NCBI GenBank assembly: GCA_037157565.1
Contig: JAZHRO010000002.1
Span: 70,825,001 to 70,889,000 of the forward strand
Direction of reading: 5' to 3'
DNA length: 64,000 nucleotides
DNA from: Thalassia testudinum
Lineage: Eukaryota > Streptophyta > Magnoliopsida > Alismatales > Hydrocharitaceae
Part shown: one piece after another, positions 31,868 to 46,537 of the stretch
Layout of the letters: every line of letters begins with the position of its first letter
How positions within the stretch are numbered: position 1 is the stretch's first letter
Notes under the pieces: model-generated
Databases searched by the model: none
The model's input: only the letters and a program-made list of their open reading frames with translations
What the model was told of the DNA's origin: nothing
Translations under genes and position numbers: made by a program

Positions 31868-33973
31868 GGCACCTAGGTCTAATAAGGCTCTGTCGAATTG
31901 GGTATCACCAATTGTACATGAGATCAGGGGAGTACCTAGGTCTTTAGCCTTAGGTGGGAGTCTGCTCAAGATTACAAAGCTGGCTTGCTCTAACAGTACG
32001 ATCAGACTCCCACTTTTGGATCCTGACTTACGCTTGGGTGTACACACGTCTTTCAGAAATCGTGCGTAAGCTAGTACGTGACGGATTGCATCCATCAAGG
32101 GGATGTTTATCTGGACCTATTCAAAGAGCTTGACCAGATCCTCCTCAAGAGCCACGGGTTTGGTTATCCTCTTTCCCTTGGTTAAGGCCTCGGGAAATGG
32201 AACCTTGGCTGGTTCCTCTAGAATAGGTCCAGGTTCTTGATCTAGGATAGGGGTATCCTGGATAACTATCCTAGGGCTTGGGTTACTACCAAGCTTGGAG
32301 TGGTTTGGATAAGGTGGGTCTTGGGTTGCTTTACCACTACTGGTTGTTATGGAGTTTAGTCCTACCTGGTTTTGGTTTGGGGTTGGTAAAATAGGTGGCT
32401 GCTATTGAAATCCCACGTAAGATGTTGAAGCTTCCATCCCGTCGGGTGATGGAACAGAAGGGGCCTGGTAAACCATGTGTGCATGGCCTGGATTTGGGTT
32501 CATAATGCACCTCTGGGTCAGCAGGTTATTTGGATTCAGCAGAGGTTGCGAAGGAAGTGTGCCAGGTTGGCGGGAATTTTCCATCAGGGCGAGTTGATTA
32601 TGAACCTCTATGATCTCGTCCTTGTGCTGTTTATGTATTGCCGCATTCATCTTCTAAATGTCAACCAATGTTTGAAGGATAAGAGTCATTTGATCTGCTT
32701 GATTTAGCCCAAATTGATAGGTAGGGTTGGGCTGAGGCTGAGGCAGTTGATATGGAAGAGGAGCTTGTCGACGGGGTTGATAAGGTGGTCTTTGATTCTG
32801 AGAATTTCCCGCCCACAAGAAGTTGGGATGATTCCACCATCCAGGGTTGTAGGTATTGGAGAATGGGTCATTCTGGATGGCGTTGAGGTCCTCGCAGGTC
32901 TGAGGAGCCTAAGGAAAATCAGAGTATGAGGGTTCATAGTTCCCCCAACTGGAATAGAGTGGATCAGAGGTCCCTCCGATCTTGGAGTCAGACAGGGGTG
33001 GATACGGGTCCATCCCCTGAGAAGATCAATGATAGATGTTCTGCACAGTTTCCCTCGTAAGAGGTGGCTGTGCAAATGAGTTTTGCGCAGAGGTGGCTCG
33101 CTGCAGATGCCGAGTCAGCTCGTCCACCTTCTTCTTTATGATAGAGACCTTGTCCAACCGACTGGCCATTAGCTCCAAGTCGACAGATGCGGACAGGCCC
33201 TGTCTCATGTGCTCCACTAAGATTCGTTAATGCGCGGGCATTCGTCCGGTCGAATAAGCCCATGGAGTCATTATTGATGGAGTTCTCGCACGTATTCTCG
33301 AGAATCTCCCACACTGTGTCCTCATGTTGACCCATGATGTTTCCTCCACAAGTTGAATTGACGAACAATCGAATGTCTTCACGGAGTCCCTAGTAAAAAG
33401 ACTGGACTTGTTCCCATTTAGGAACTCCGTGATGGGGGCACTTTCGCATGAGATCCAAGAATCGGTCCCATGCCTCATGAAGAGGTTCTCCTGACTGTTG
33501 AGTGAAGTGAGTGATCTGGTAGCGCAAGGCATTAGTCCGGCCAATGGGGAAGAACTTTTTCAAAAATTCGGACTGGAGTTCGACCCGTGTGTTGATCGGA
33601 CGTGTTTGAGTCTGATACCAATGAGCAACCTTGTCCATAAAGGAGAAAGAAAACATCTTCATGAGCAGAATATCCCGATTTTGTACATCTGACCTGAAGG
33701 TCTGGGCCAGATGTTTGAGTTGTTTGATATGCTGGAAGGGATCCTCGGAGTTAAGCCCATGGAATTTTGGAATGGCATGAATCATATTGGGCTTGAGTTC
33801 AAAATCAGGGCCTCTAGCCGGGATTTGGACTCAAGGCTTGTTGCCACCGCAGCGGGATTATAGTGATCCAGCATCATAGGACGCTGCGACGGGTTTACAA
33901 AGTTTTGGAATAGATCATTTAAGCGCTGAAGTTGGTGCTCAAAGTTGTTCTCTTCTTCAATTGGTTGTGCCAT
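31868..33973 (-). pseudogene. B gag and N-terminal pol pseudogene
   Basis: Gag begins at the ATG at 33973 (M-A-Q-P-I-E-E) and runs leftward through the gag core (33390-33785), a coiled-coil-like stretch (about 33026-33217) and a Pro/Asn-rich tail (32402-32650) into the linker before protease (31873-32098). The sequence stops after D-R-A-L-L-D-L-G-A, where element A is inserted. Frameshifts and stops occur throughout (for example near 33785, 33390, 33227 and 32700). Compared with the gag of C it is the same family but more decayed. Confidence 0.85.
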
Positions 33974-35057
33974 GATGGAAGAAGGAGAACTTGGTTCTGA
34001 TGAATCAGAGGAGAGATCTATGTGGTGGGGTTATTGCACAAACACGGGCATCGAGGCTTGGCCTCGGCAAGAGTGGATTTCTAAAGGAGGTCTTAAGGAT
34101 GGTCTTAAGGACCTCCTACCAAATATGCACCGAAGGATTTGATGAGATTAGAATGTGCTGAACCCAATCGAGACACCCAACAAATGTGACTATAGAGGTT
34201 CAGGGTGGATGATACCCCTTGGTCAGAAAGGTCTTCCACCTGAGAAATACCTAGGCAGCCAGAGAGGGATAGTCCCGCAAAGACCCCTACACGGTAGTGC
34301 ATCCCTACGAGTTACAGGGTCTCCCCCACCCAACCTCCCTTGTCACTAAGATTCCAAGTAGATCAGAATGGGGACCCTGACCTCTTAAGTCTACCACTTT
34401 TAGTTAAGATCAAGGTGCTTAGGGTTCCACTTGAACTTTAGATCTTTTGAGTGCAAAAAGTGACCTAATTTCAAGGTTGGTTGACCCAAAGGGTCAACTT
34501 CACCTCTTTGTCCTTTGAGAGATTTTAGGTCCTTTCTTTTAGGGTTCAAGTGAGTTAAAAGCTTGATTTTCTTAGGGTTTCTCTTGGATAAATCTCTTCA
34601 AGCAAGGCTTAGGCACACCTCCTTTTGAAAATTTTTTATTCTTTGCTTAGAAAAGATGTGTATCTAAAAACCCTAGATTGAAATCCTTAAGTTGGCTCTA
34701 TTTGGTCTAATTTAGTTGCCTCAAAGATGGTATCTAGGGCTCAATCAAGAAGGTGTTAGCCCTAGTTACCTTAAATGGATGTGCAATTCAAAAATGTGTT
34801 AAAATTAAAATCAAGAAACTTTGGTGAATTACTACTAAATGTGGAAAGCAGGTAGCCCTAGATTGATTTTTCTTTGTTTTCCTTTTTAGGTTTTGAGGTG
34901 ATTAAGAGAAAGGGCTAATGAGAATTTACCTGTTCCTGGTGTGGTTGTTGTGCAGCTGTTTTTCTTTTCTTCCCTTTAAAACAATCACAACAAAAGAAAG
35001 AGAGTAAGTTAGTATTGAATCAGAGGTTGTGATCAAAGTTTCTAAAATGCCCGTTGC
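33974..35057 (-). other. 5' leader region of B
   Basis: Non-coding leader between primer site and gag, collinear with 53621-54700 of element C. Nothing else was recognised. Confidence 0.6.
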
Positions 35058-35075
35058 TTCCCGACAACGGCTCCA
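35058..35075 (-). other. Degenerate tRNA-Asp primer site of B
   Basis: The + strand sequence TTCCCGACAACGGCTCCA matches the tRNA-Asp 3' end at 15 of 18 positions and lies three bases from the LTR. Confidence 0.8.
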
Positions 35076-35078
35076 AAA

Positions 35079-36046
35079 TGTTCGTTCGAAAGTGAGATCG
35101 GGTTTGTAAATATCATGTTGCAGTATAGTTGAATGGCTTCGAAAAACAGATAAGAATTTATTACTCGAAAAATTAAGAATCTGAGGTTGAACACAGGAAG
35201 CAAATTGGTATTTAAAAACTAAGAACACAATCTCAAATTGATAACATGTGATGTTCAACAATTTATGAAGCAATAGAATTAAGTTCAATGTATATAAATG
35301 CTAAAGATATGAATAGAGATGTAAAAAAAAAATTAGATGCTTTGAGCTTTCTCTTCTTCTTTCTTCTTCTTCTCTGATGTCTTCTTCTTTCTCTTCCTTT
35401 TCTTCCTTCTCTGATTTCTCCTTCCTTCCTCTGCGACTTCTTTCTTCTTTTGCCTTCTTCTTTCTTTTCTTCTCCTGGTTTCTTTCCTTCTTTGTCTTCT
35501 GCCTTCCTTCCTCTCTGCGGCTCCTTCCTTCTCTTCTTCTTCCTTCAACTGTGCCTTCTCCGTCCTTCCTTTAGCTTCTCCTTCTTTCACCTTCAGATTT
35601 GCCTTCAGGACCTCAACTTCTTCCTTAGTCGTGCTTTCTTCCTCTGCAGCATCCTTCCTTAGCTCTTTCTTCTCTGCGGCTCCTTCCTTCAACTTCCCTT
35701 CCTGCTTTCTCTTCCTGCACAGAAGTGCAAAACCTACCCCTACCCTCCCCCGCGTACGTTCTCTCTCTTTTCTCTCTTAGGTTCGCTCTCCCAGAGCCAA
35801 TCGGGTATACGGGTCGGGTCAAACACACCCGGGTCCAAGCGCACCGGTGTGGGTGATGCACGAGGAGTGTAGGGTAATCGGGCTAGGGCAGCCAGGTCCG
35901 TGAAGGAGTGAGCGCGGACGAGGTGGGTAAGTGGGTGAGGGGACCTCACCCCATGTTCGGAGGCAACAAGCTGAGAGCACAAAAACAATATAAACCGCTT
36001 ACCTGCACCCAAAGTTTCCGAGGTGGGACTAAAGTCCCACCCGCTG
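35079..36046 (-). repeat. Truncated 5' LTR of B
   Basis: Only about 960 bp of the expected 2.72 kb remain. Similarity to the left LTR runs from TGTTCGTTCG (35079) to about 36034-36046. The lost part is the upstream portion on the - strand, including the canonical TATA box. The USE-like box and its TATA are still present. The break falls in or beside a perfect palindrome GTGGGACT-AA-AGTCCCAC (36023-36040). Confidence 0.82.
35987..36029 (-). promoter_or_regulatory. USE + TATA module in the truncated 5' LTR of B
   Basis: On the - strand GTCCCACCTCG (36029-36019), a 24-bp gap, then TTTATATT (35994-35987). Spacing is identical to the other LTR although several bases within the gap differ. Confidence 0.6.
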
Positions 36047-36985
36047 GTAATCTTAGTCGTAATAAACACAAGGTCACACGTGGTCCCTAACAAAATACTT
36101 CACTAAAAAAGTAAGAAAAAGAAGACCAACACCTCCAACACACCAACCAACCACCACAAAAGCCGTCGCAGTACCCGCTGCGACCTCTGAGCATTGTCAC
36201 CACCACCAACCGCCCAAGCCTGCCTAGAGCTTCGTCGCCACCATGACAAAGAGCTGCAACCACCCCAATCCCGAACAACCAGTACAAGCAACCACCAGTT
36301 ATGCATGTCAAGGAGGAGGGTCACACATCGAAGAGGAAAGGTCCAAGGGAGAGATGGGAGCTTTCAAAGGCGGAGAGGGGGGCTCCGATCAACCTCATAT
36401 GGTCGATTAGAGAGGCCGATCGAAGCCCAAGCTTTCAAAGTGTTTTTCACCGTGGGAGAAGTTGGGAGCTATTTTAAGTTCTCACTTGCAAATCTAACCT
36501 TTGCTTATCTACGTAATTCTTTAACTACTATCTTTTGATGTCTATAATTAAAATATAACCCATCCGCCTTGTGCTAAATGCTTCCGCATCCCTTGGCAGT
36601 TAAATTGGGCTAAGCAATGAATGGTGCTAAACATTTTTTATTCATGGAATTATCTTGATAAACGTCGATCATTGTTGGATGTTATTATTGATAACCATCT
36701 TTTACGTGATCAACATTTGTAAAAGAAATCCAATTTTCAACTCTTTTTTTTATTATTATTTTTCTTAACAGCCCCCGCCCCGTTCCGTCATCCCCATCCC
36801 ACCTTTGGAATGCGATTTCTTCGGCCTCCGTTTCGTTTCACGTCTATCTTTGGACACCCGTTCGGTTTCAGCCCTTTTTGGAAAGAGCGGTCGGGGTATC
36901 GGAAGGCCCAACAACAATGACAAGGAATCACCTTTGGGATTCAGAAATATCTCGCCCCCATTTCCATCGAAAGGGCTGGTGACAA

Positions 36986-36994
36986 AAAATATCT
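36986..36994 (+). promoter_or_regulatory. Evening element 1 (FKF1 promoter)
   Basis: AAAATATCT, the exact evening element bound by CCA1/LHY and RVE-type MYB clock factors, lies 344 bp before the FKF1 ATG. An 8/9 variant (GAAATATCT) is at 36944-36952. Confidence 0.75.
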
Positions 36995-37066
36995 GCCCAC
37001 GACGACACCTACCACGACACCCCTCCGTCCGCACCAAGAATCTAACGTGTCCAACCCTCCCCTCCC

Positions 37067-37075
37067 AGATATTTT
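37067..37075 (-). promoter_or_regulatory. Evening element 2 (FKF1 promoter)
   Basis: The + strand reads AGATATTTT, the exact reverse complement of the evening element. It lies 263 bp before the FKF1 ATG. Confidence 0.75.
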
Positions 37076-37298
37076 GCCGCCACTATCGCCCCCCAGATTT
37101 TGCCGCCAAGCAACAGATAAATATCGTACCCGCGAGACCAGACGTGAAGCTGAAGTTGGTTGGCAACTTGGACCACCCTTCCCAGATCTTTTAGCGAATC
37201 CTCCAATCCCTCCTTAATCTTTGCCCCAAAATCCCCCAACCGCCCATTCCGTGAGTCAGCCACCGTTTCCCTCCGATATCTCTCGTCATCTTTCCTGA

Positions 37299-41006
<3,708 letters not shown>

Positions 41007-43123
41007 AATTCCGAGTCTGATTCAGTTTTCGCGTGGCTCCGTCGTGAGTTTTTAACATTTGTTTGTAATTAATAATCTGTGGTACTTCGTGAGATTTGTA
41101 GCTCTTTTTCCAGCTCGTGCTGTTACTGTTACCGTGTTAGCTTGTGAGGCTTGGCAGCTCCTTTGTAGAAAAGAATTTTGGGTCTGCTTGTTGTGAATCC
41201 AAATGCTTGGCCAGCAGCTCTCTATTCCTATACCGTTAGGTTCATTGTAAGATGTATGAATCTCCAGGGTATTGTGCAAAACTTCCTGTCTTGTTTCCAT
41301 TTGCCGCAAGGATCTCGTCTTCTTCTTCCTTTTTTTCTAAATTTCTCGTTCCTTTAGGAGCCAAGTTGTATCTTCAACTAATTTTGATGCAAACGAACCT
41401 TTACCGTGTGTCTTTTTAAGCTTATGGTCTACATTCCAGAGCCAGAGGTGATACGGTGTTGCAGGAAAGTAGAACAGTGGACCAAATAACGTGTATCGGA
41501 CTCAAGCTACATTTGCAAGCATACAAAGATACATTTCTGAAGCATGAGTGAGGTCTCTTGAGTTGAACAGACAGTGACGTATGATGTCCCAATTGATTAA
41601 AACTTTTACAAGGATTCACCATCTTATCCTACTAAACTCGTCAATCTCATGTTGGTCAGATTCATCATCTCACCCTACTAAATTCATCATTAATGCCTTT
41701 AGCTAATGCCCCGTTTACGTTTGCCAAGATCTGAATCTGTACAACATAAAATTAACCACACAAGGTAATATTTCCTGTGACGAGGAAATACAAATGAAAC
41801 GAAGCTGCATTAGTCAGATGGAAAAATATCTGCAGACCCAAGACAAACCTTGGAAGCTTGAACAAATCATTGCTGTCCAAAACAGTCTTTAATGATTTAG
41901 GATCTGGTCTTACTTGGAAAAACAAAAAGAGGGAGATACTTTAACGGTATGATTCCCTGCAACTGTGGAGTCTCACAGCTTCTATATGACACATACTATT
42001 TCTCGATTGGAGATGGAAACCACAATCATTTCGGGCTCACTAGAGCATCTACGCGTGGCCCGTTGATTGAAACCTGCCTACGTCCATACGGTCTGTCAAA
42101 TAATAAAAAGACCACAATTTCTCAGGCCAGTGAAACCCGGACAGCCACTAACAATTGGCTGAAGCCCCTCAAAAGAAGAACAGGGCAAAACTTCGATTCC
42201 AGATGATAAACAATTTATTTTCGCAGGTAATGCCACTTCAAATGAAAAGGACAGCGTGACATTATCTTTCCAACGAAAGAACAGACGTCATGTCAAGTAC
42301 ATGTACCATCTTATCTCAGATGGTGGTCATGAGGTCCAAGATGGACTGTTGTTTCTGTACATACTCATTTCCCCCCAAGAATCGCAGTCTTCATCTCGCC
42401 GGCTTTAAACAGAGGAGAACCAAGAAAAACGGAGGTTTCCAGTTTGGTCGGAGTCCTCTCTTAACATTCTGTCAGGTTCGAAGCAAGATAAGAATCTGGT
42501 CAAGAAAATAAAGCAATCACACACAAATATGCAAGAAATTGGTAATCTAATTACACCAAAAATAATCTACCTATGTTAGAAGGTGTATGTCTAAAGAGGA
42601 GATTTAACCTTCAACGTTTTCCCTAAATATGTGAAAGATAGGGAAAAGAGAAGAATACAAATATTTCCTCTCTTGGAGTTGCATGCTCATGATGTGGGCA
42701 GCCCTTGCCCTTTGATAGAGATTGCCCCTGGTAGTCTCAATGACTAGGATTTGTTATCAAGATCCTTCGGACTATCCTTCTGTAACTGTGCGATATCTTC
42801 AAGGTTGTCTTTCTACAACAATTCCGATATTTCTGAGGTGCATCATCTTTGAAATTATCCTTCCATGACAATCTTGAGATTTTTGGCACACGATATGTTT
42901 GTTGCTGGGATCTCACAACGGTTGGATTTGATCATATTATCCTTGCCCAATAGCGATTATGGCTGCGAGAGGTTGTCTGCCTTATCTTCTGTCAAGGCAT
43001 TCTCGCTTAACCTCCTCGTCGGTTCTTCGGCTAGTTCTTTTGTCAAAATCAACAACCATTCTATTAGGCAAGCACCTAAAGTTGTTCAATTGGATGACTG
43101 TCTGGTCTCTCTTACCGGGTCCC
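41007..43123. other. FKF1 3' UTR and downstream intergenic region
   Basis: The first 250 bp probably hold the 3' UTR (AATTAATAAT near 41068-41077 is a possible poly(A) signal). Beyond that no gene was recognised. Weak tandem repetition of about 50 bp, with ATCCTTC...GATATTTC-type words, occurs at 42760-42890. The + strand frame 42959-43222 starts with a Ser/Leu/Arg-rich sequence and runs into the D1 LTR; it is not supported as a gene. Confidence 0.55.
43119..43123. repeat. Target-site duplication of D1 (left copy)
   Basis: GTCCC precedes D1 and recurs at 59441-59445 after its end, 16.3 kb away, across the nested element C. Confidence 0.9.
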
Positions 43124-43813
43124 TGTTACGAACGCGGCTTCAAGACGGTTTTTAAGACGTCTAGGAGGTGGCCCATACGTCTGACCAGACGTCTGGAACC
43201 CCTTCCAGACGTCTGGGATTAAATTTCTGCGGCGTACGGGGTTGCGTCTGCGCGCATGCGCGCGCAGACCTGCAACTGCCACCCTCTTTCCTCTTTTTCC
43301 CTCTCTCCTCCTGCAGGGCGCAGTGCTCTCTCTCTCTCTCCCCACGCGGCCTTAAAAGGCCCTCGCCCTCTCCCTCACCCTCATCTCCTTTGTGTCCCTC
43401 TTCTTCTTCTCCCAGCCGGTGCGAGAGCGAGCGGCGGCAGCAGCGGCCGCGGCAAGTGTGCGGGAGGAGGTGTTGCGCGAGGGAGGAGACGCTCGACCGT
43501 GAGGGCTCGAGCTTGCCGGGGCAGCTAGAGCCGGCCAGCGGGGGAGCAGCGGGTGTGGAGTGTCGCGGAGGGGCTACTACAGCTCGAGCAGCAGGAGGAC
43601 GGGGCGCGGCGCGGCCGTGCGTCGAGGGCGGAGAGCGAGAGGAGCTTTGACGTCTGGGCTTACGACCAGACGACGGTGAAGACGTCTGGAGGATTGTCCA
43701 AACGTTTGACAGGTAAGATATTTCATCTTCTTCCTTTTTTTCGCGCGTACGGCCATGCAGCCGTCCGCCACGCCTTCGTCTGCGACCCGTCGTACTGAGA
43801 ACGGGTATGGGTG
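43124..43813 (+). mobile_element. Solo LTR D1, segment 1 (promoter end)
   Basis: It starts TGTTACGAACG. A TATA-like box (CTTAAAAGG, about 43349-43357) is followed by a CT-rich leader. About 135-205 bp upstream of it are clustered AGACGTCT palindromes (43153-43218), with more at 43650-43695. The long open frames (43161-43850) are GC- and Arg-rich shadows. The segment is interrupted by element C at the duplicated GGGTG (43809-43813). Confidence 0.88.
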
Positions 43814-46499
43814 TGTTTGTACGCTTTTGTGGGGTTTTAAAAGATAACACGTTGTAATATAGCCGACAAAATGTTCAAACAAATATAGAGAATTTTATTA
43901 CTCGAAAAACTAGAGTATCCGAGGTCGAACACAGGGAGCAATCTCAATACTTTTAAAACCAAAGAATACAACTTTTAAATGAAAATAATTGATTCAAAGA
44001 GAGAGTTATAAAAAGAATTGCTAAAAGAAAATAGAATTGGATGTCTGATTTCTTTATCAGACATCTTAAAAGTAAGTCTTCTTTCTCTCTTCTGCCTTCT
44101 TCTTCTTCTTCGTTGGCTCTTCTTCTTTTCTTCTGATCCACAGGTCTTTGTCTTCCTTGAACTTCTTTCTCTTCTCTTTCCTGTGAAGGCTTCTTCTCCC
44201 TGCCCTTTGTTTCTCTTCTGTCTTCTTCCTTTTTGTCTACAGTCCTTCTTTCTTCCTTATCTTCTCTTCTTCTGCTTCTTCTTCCTTCTTCTCCTTGCGG
44301 CTAAGTCTCCTCTCTTCACTGCCCGGCCTGCCTGCACACAGGGAAGCAAAACCTAACCCTTCCCCTCTACCCGAACGTCTCTCTCTCTCTCTACAATTCG
44401 CTCAAGGACGCTCTCCCAGAGCCACGGGTATTCGGGTCGGATCTCGCACCCGGGACCAGGCGCACCGGTAGGTGGGTGATGCGCAAGGAGTGCTCAGGTT
44501 AGGGTCGGGTCGGATCCCGCCAGATCCGCGAGGTGAAACCGCGGATGAGGCAGGCGTGGGTCAAGTAAGGGACCTCACCCCTGTGCGTTCGGAGGCGATA
44601 AGCAGATAACACAAAAACACTTTAAACCATACCTGCGCGTTGCGTTTCGCCGATGTGGGACTATCTGGCCTGCCCCAATTTCGCGCGCCCGCAGAGCTTT
44701 CTTTGTGCAATTGCCTAAGCTGCAGGCTTCGCAGCTCTACCAGCTGGACCCGAGGGCTTCGCACTTCTCGCGTGAATCTACTGCGCCTGAAGCCTGGAAG
44801 ACCTGACACCTGGAGCTACTACGAAGCTGCTTGCTGCTTCAACCGTCAATGGCGGCAGGGCTGAAAATCTGTCAAACACAAACACGGCCTATTGGCCTAA
44901 TCAGACTAGCTGGGCACCTTCGCCGTGACACGGCGAAGGTGGTGAACGGTGTTGCAGGCCGTGGGATGGCCTAGGCGTGCGTGCCTAGGTCAACCTGTGG
45001 CCGGAAGTATGGGTGAGTTCTGGGGGCTATTGCGGAGGTGTGGAGTGGCAGTGGAGGGGCGGAGATTGCTCCTTGTGGTGGGGCGGAGCTTCTGAGATGG
45101 TTGGCGAGCCGTGTGGAGGGGCGGAATGGTGGATGCGGCTCGCCGGAGGCCGGTCGGAGGCGAGGAAGATGGAGGTGGTCAGGCACTGTCGGGGGGCAAT
45201 TAACTAAAATAACAAGGGGAAAAGAGAGAGGGAAAGATAGAGAAGGTATCTGGAGTGTTCTGGAAGGGAGGGAGGCAGCGGAGCGGACGGCGCATAGCTG
45301 CCGTTGTCGGAGAAGAATAACCCTGAGGGAGGGAGCGGCGACGAGGACGAGGTCAGGGGCACGCGCGCTTGGTACGGCGCGACGCGGGAGGAAGAGGCAA
45401 AGTTGACTCTGCTGCTGGTATGGCAGCAGAGCGACGAGAAGGAGGGGAGGAGGTCGCCGGAGCTTGCGGGTCTCTTGGCTAGAGATGGAAGAGAGGAAAG
45501 TTTGGGGGAATCTCCGCCAATTCAAGTCTGAAGATCTGCGGCCGGGTCTGAAGATCCTTTTATAGGTGTTGGCCGAATCTTCTAGTGCATGGAGATCGCG
45601 CAATCACCTCCGCCGGCTCGTCGGAGAAGGAAAGAAGGTGGATACCCAAATCCCTCGTGCGTTCACACGAGAGATTGGTTCACACCAGAGATCGTGATCG
45701 GCTTTAGATGGAAGGGAATTCCTCAGAGAATCTCCCTTCCATTTCTGGGAGGGAATCTCTGAGGAATCAGAGAGTAATCCCTCTCTAAACCTGACCGGAG
45801 ATCGGTTTTGCCCTAACAATGGCGGCAGGACCTGATTGCAAAGGTGGCGAGGAACTTAGGGGGTCTCTACAATGATTTTCAAAAGATAGGGACCAAGTTA
45901 TGATTTGGGTGTACTAAATTGCAAAGTAGGTCAAGATGACCTCCACTTAGGTCCAAATTTTGGTATAAACCTAATTTGGACCTAAGGAATCCAATGGTGA
46001 AGTTGGATTTTAGGTTTGACCTCGTTTGACTGGACATTTTACGTAAAAACCCAAATTAGGTTAATTGAATGTCTAGGACCCTAATTTAGGTCAAACTGGG
46101 TTCCAAAGGCCACATTAAGTGTTATAAACCCTAAGGAGTATTTTTCCATAATTTTTAGAGGGTTTAATTGATTTTTATCCTGGCCGAAACCTTGTTAATT
46201 TAAGCAGGTCTGTTTTACGGTTACCAAATATCATTTAATTCCTAGATTGCAAATAAACCCATTTCTGATTGACTTAACCCACTTTTTATCTCATTTAGAC
46301 CATTTGACCTATGTTTTGCCTCTGAGAAATCCCGTTTATGCACTGCAATGGTAAAATTGCAGTTTTAACCTTTAATTCATGTTTTCTTCTCAGAGCACTT
46401 ATTCCTTCATTTAGGCCTTTTTCTAGGTTATGTAGGAGCTTTTATCTTCTTTATTGGGTCAAAATGAGCTAGTTATGGCTCATGATGAGGCTCTCATCA
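43814..46499 (-). repeat. 3' LTR of C (left copy)
   Basis: TGTTTGTACGC...CTCTCATCA. On the - strand it has TATA CCTATAAAAGG (about 45562-45572), a USE-like box at 44651-44661, TATA-like sequence at 44619-44626, a hairpin GCTCT-GGG-AGAGC (44410-44422), the first T4 at 44351-44348, a GA/CT-rich block (44085-44400) and AATAAA at 43894-43899. Short open frames here are not genes. Confidence 0.92.
44619..44661 (-). promoter_or_regulatory. USE + TATA module in the 3' LTR of C
   Basis: On the - strand GTCCCACATCG (44661-44651; 11/11 match to RTCCCACATCG), a 24-bp gap, then TTTAAAGT (44626-44619). The predicted start is a G near 44596. Confidence 0.62.
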
Positions 46500-46537
46500 T
46501 ACCCCCATGCGTAGCTTTTGCTAGTCCCTTAGCAAAA
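46500..46537 (-). other. Polypurine tract of C with adjacent hairpin
   Basis: The - strand reads GCATGGGGGT beside the LTR. The stem TTTTGCTA (46516-46523) / TAGCAAAA (46530-46537) differs from the stem in A by compensating base pairs. Confidence 0.65.

Larger units (their letters stand above)
13060..36046 (-). mobile_element. Athila-like Ty3/gypsy element B, decayed, split by A
   Basis: The element reads on the - strand. Right to left it has a truncated 5' LTR (36046-35079), a tRNA-Asp-type primer site, gag, the start of pol, then the 11-kb insertion A (20847-31867), the rest of pol, a 1.6-kb 3' non-coding region, a polypurine tract and the 3' LTR (15783-13060). Without A it is about 12 kb. 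The coding region has many stops and frameshifts. The two LTRs differ at more than ten sites in their first 130 bp, so B is clearly older than A. B lacks the outer part of its 5' LTR, on the side facing FKF1. Confidence 0.88.

Noticed and set aside
43161..43850. 229-residue frame on the - strand near FKF1
   Set aside because: Low-complexity Arg/Ser/Pro-rich, crosses the D1-C junction, no domain.
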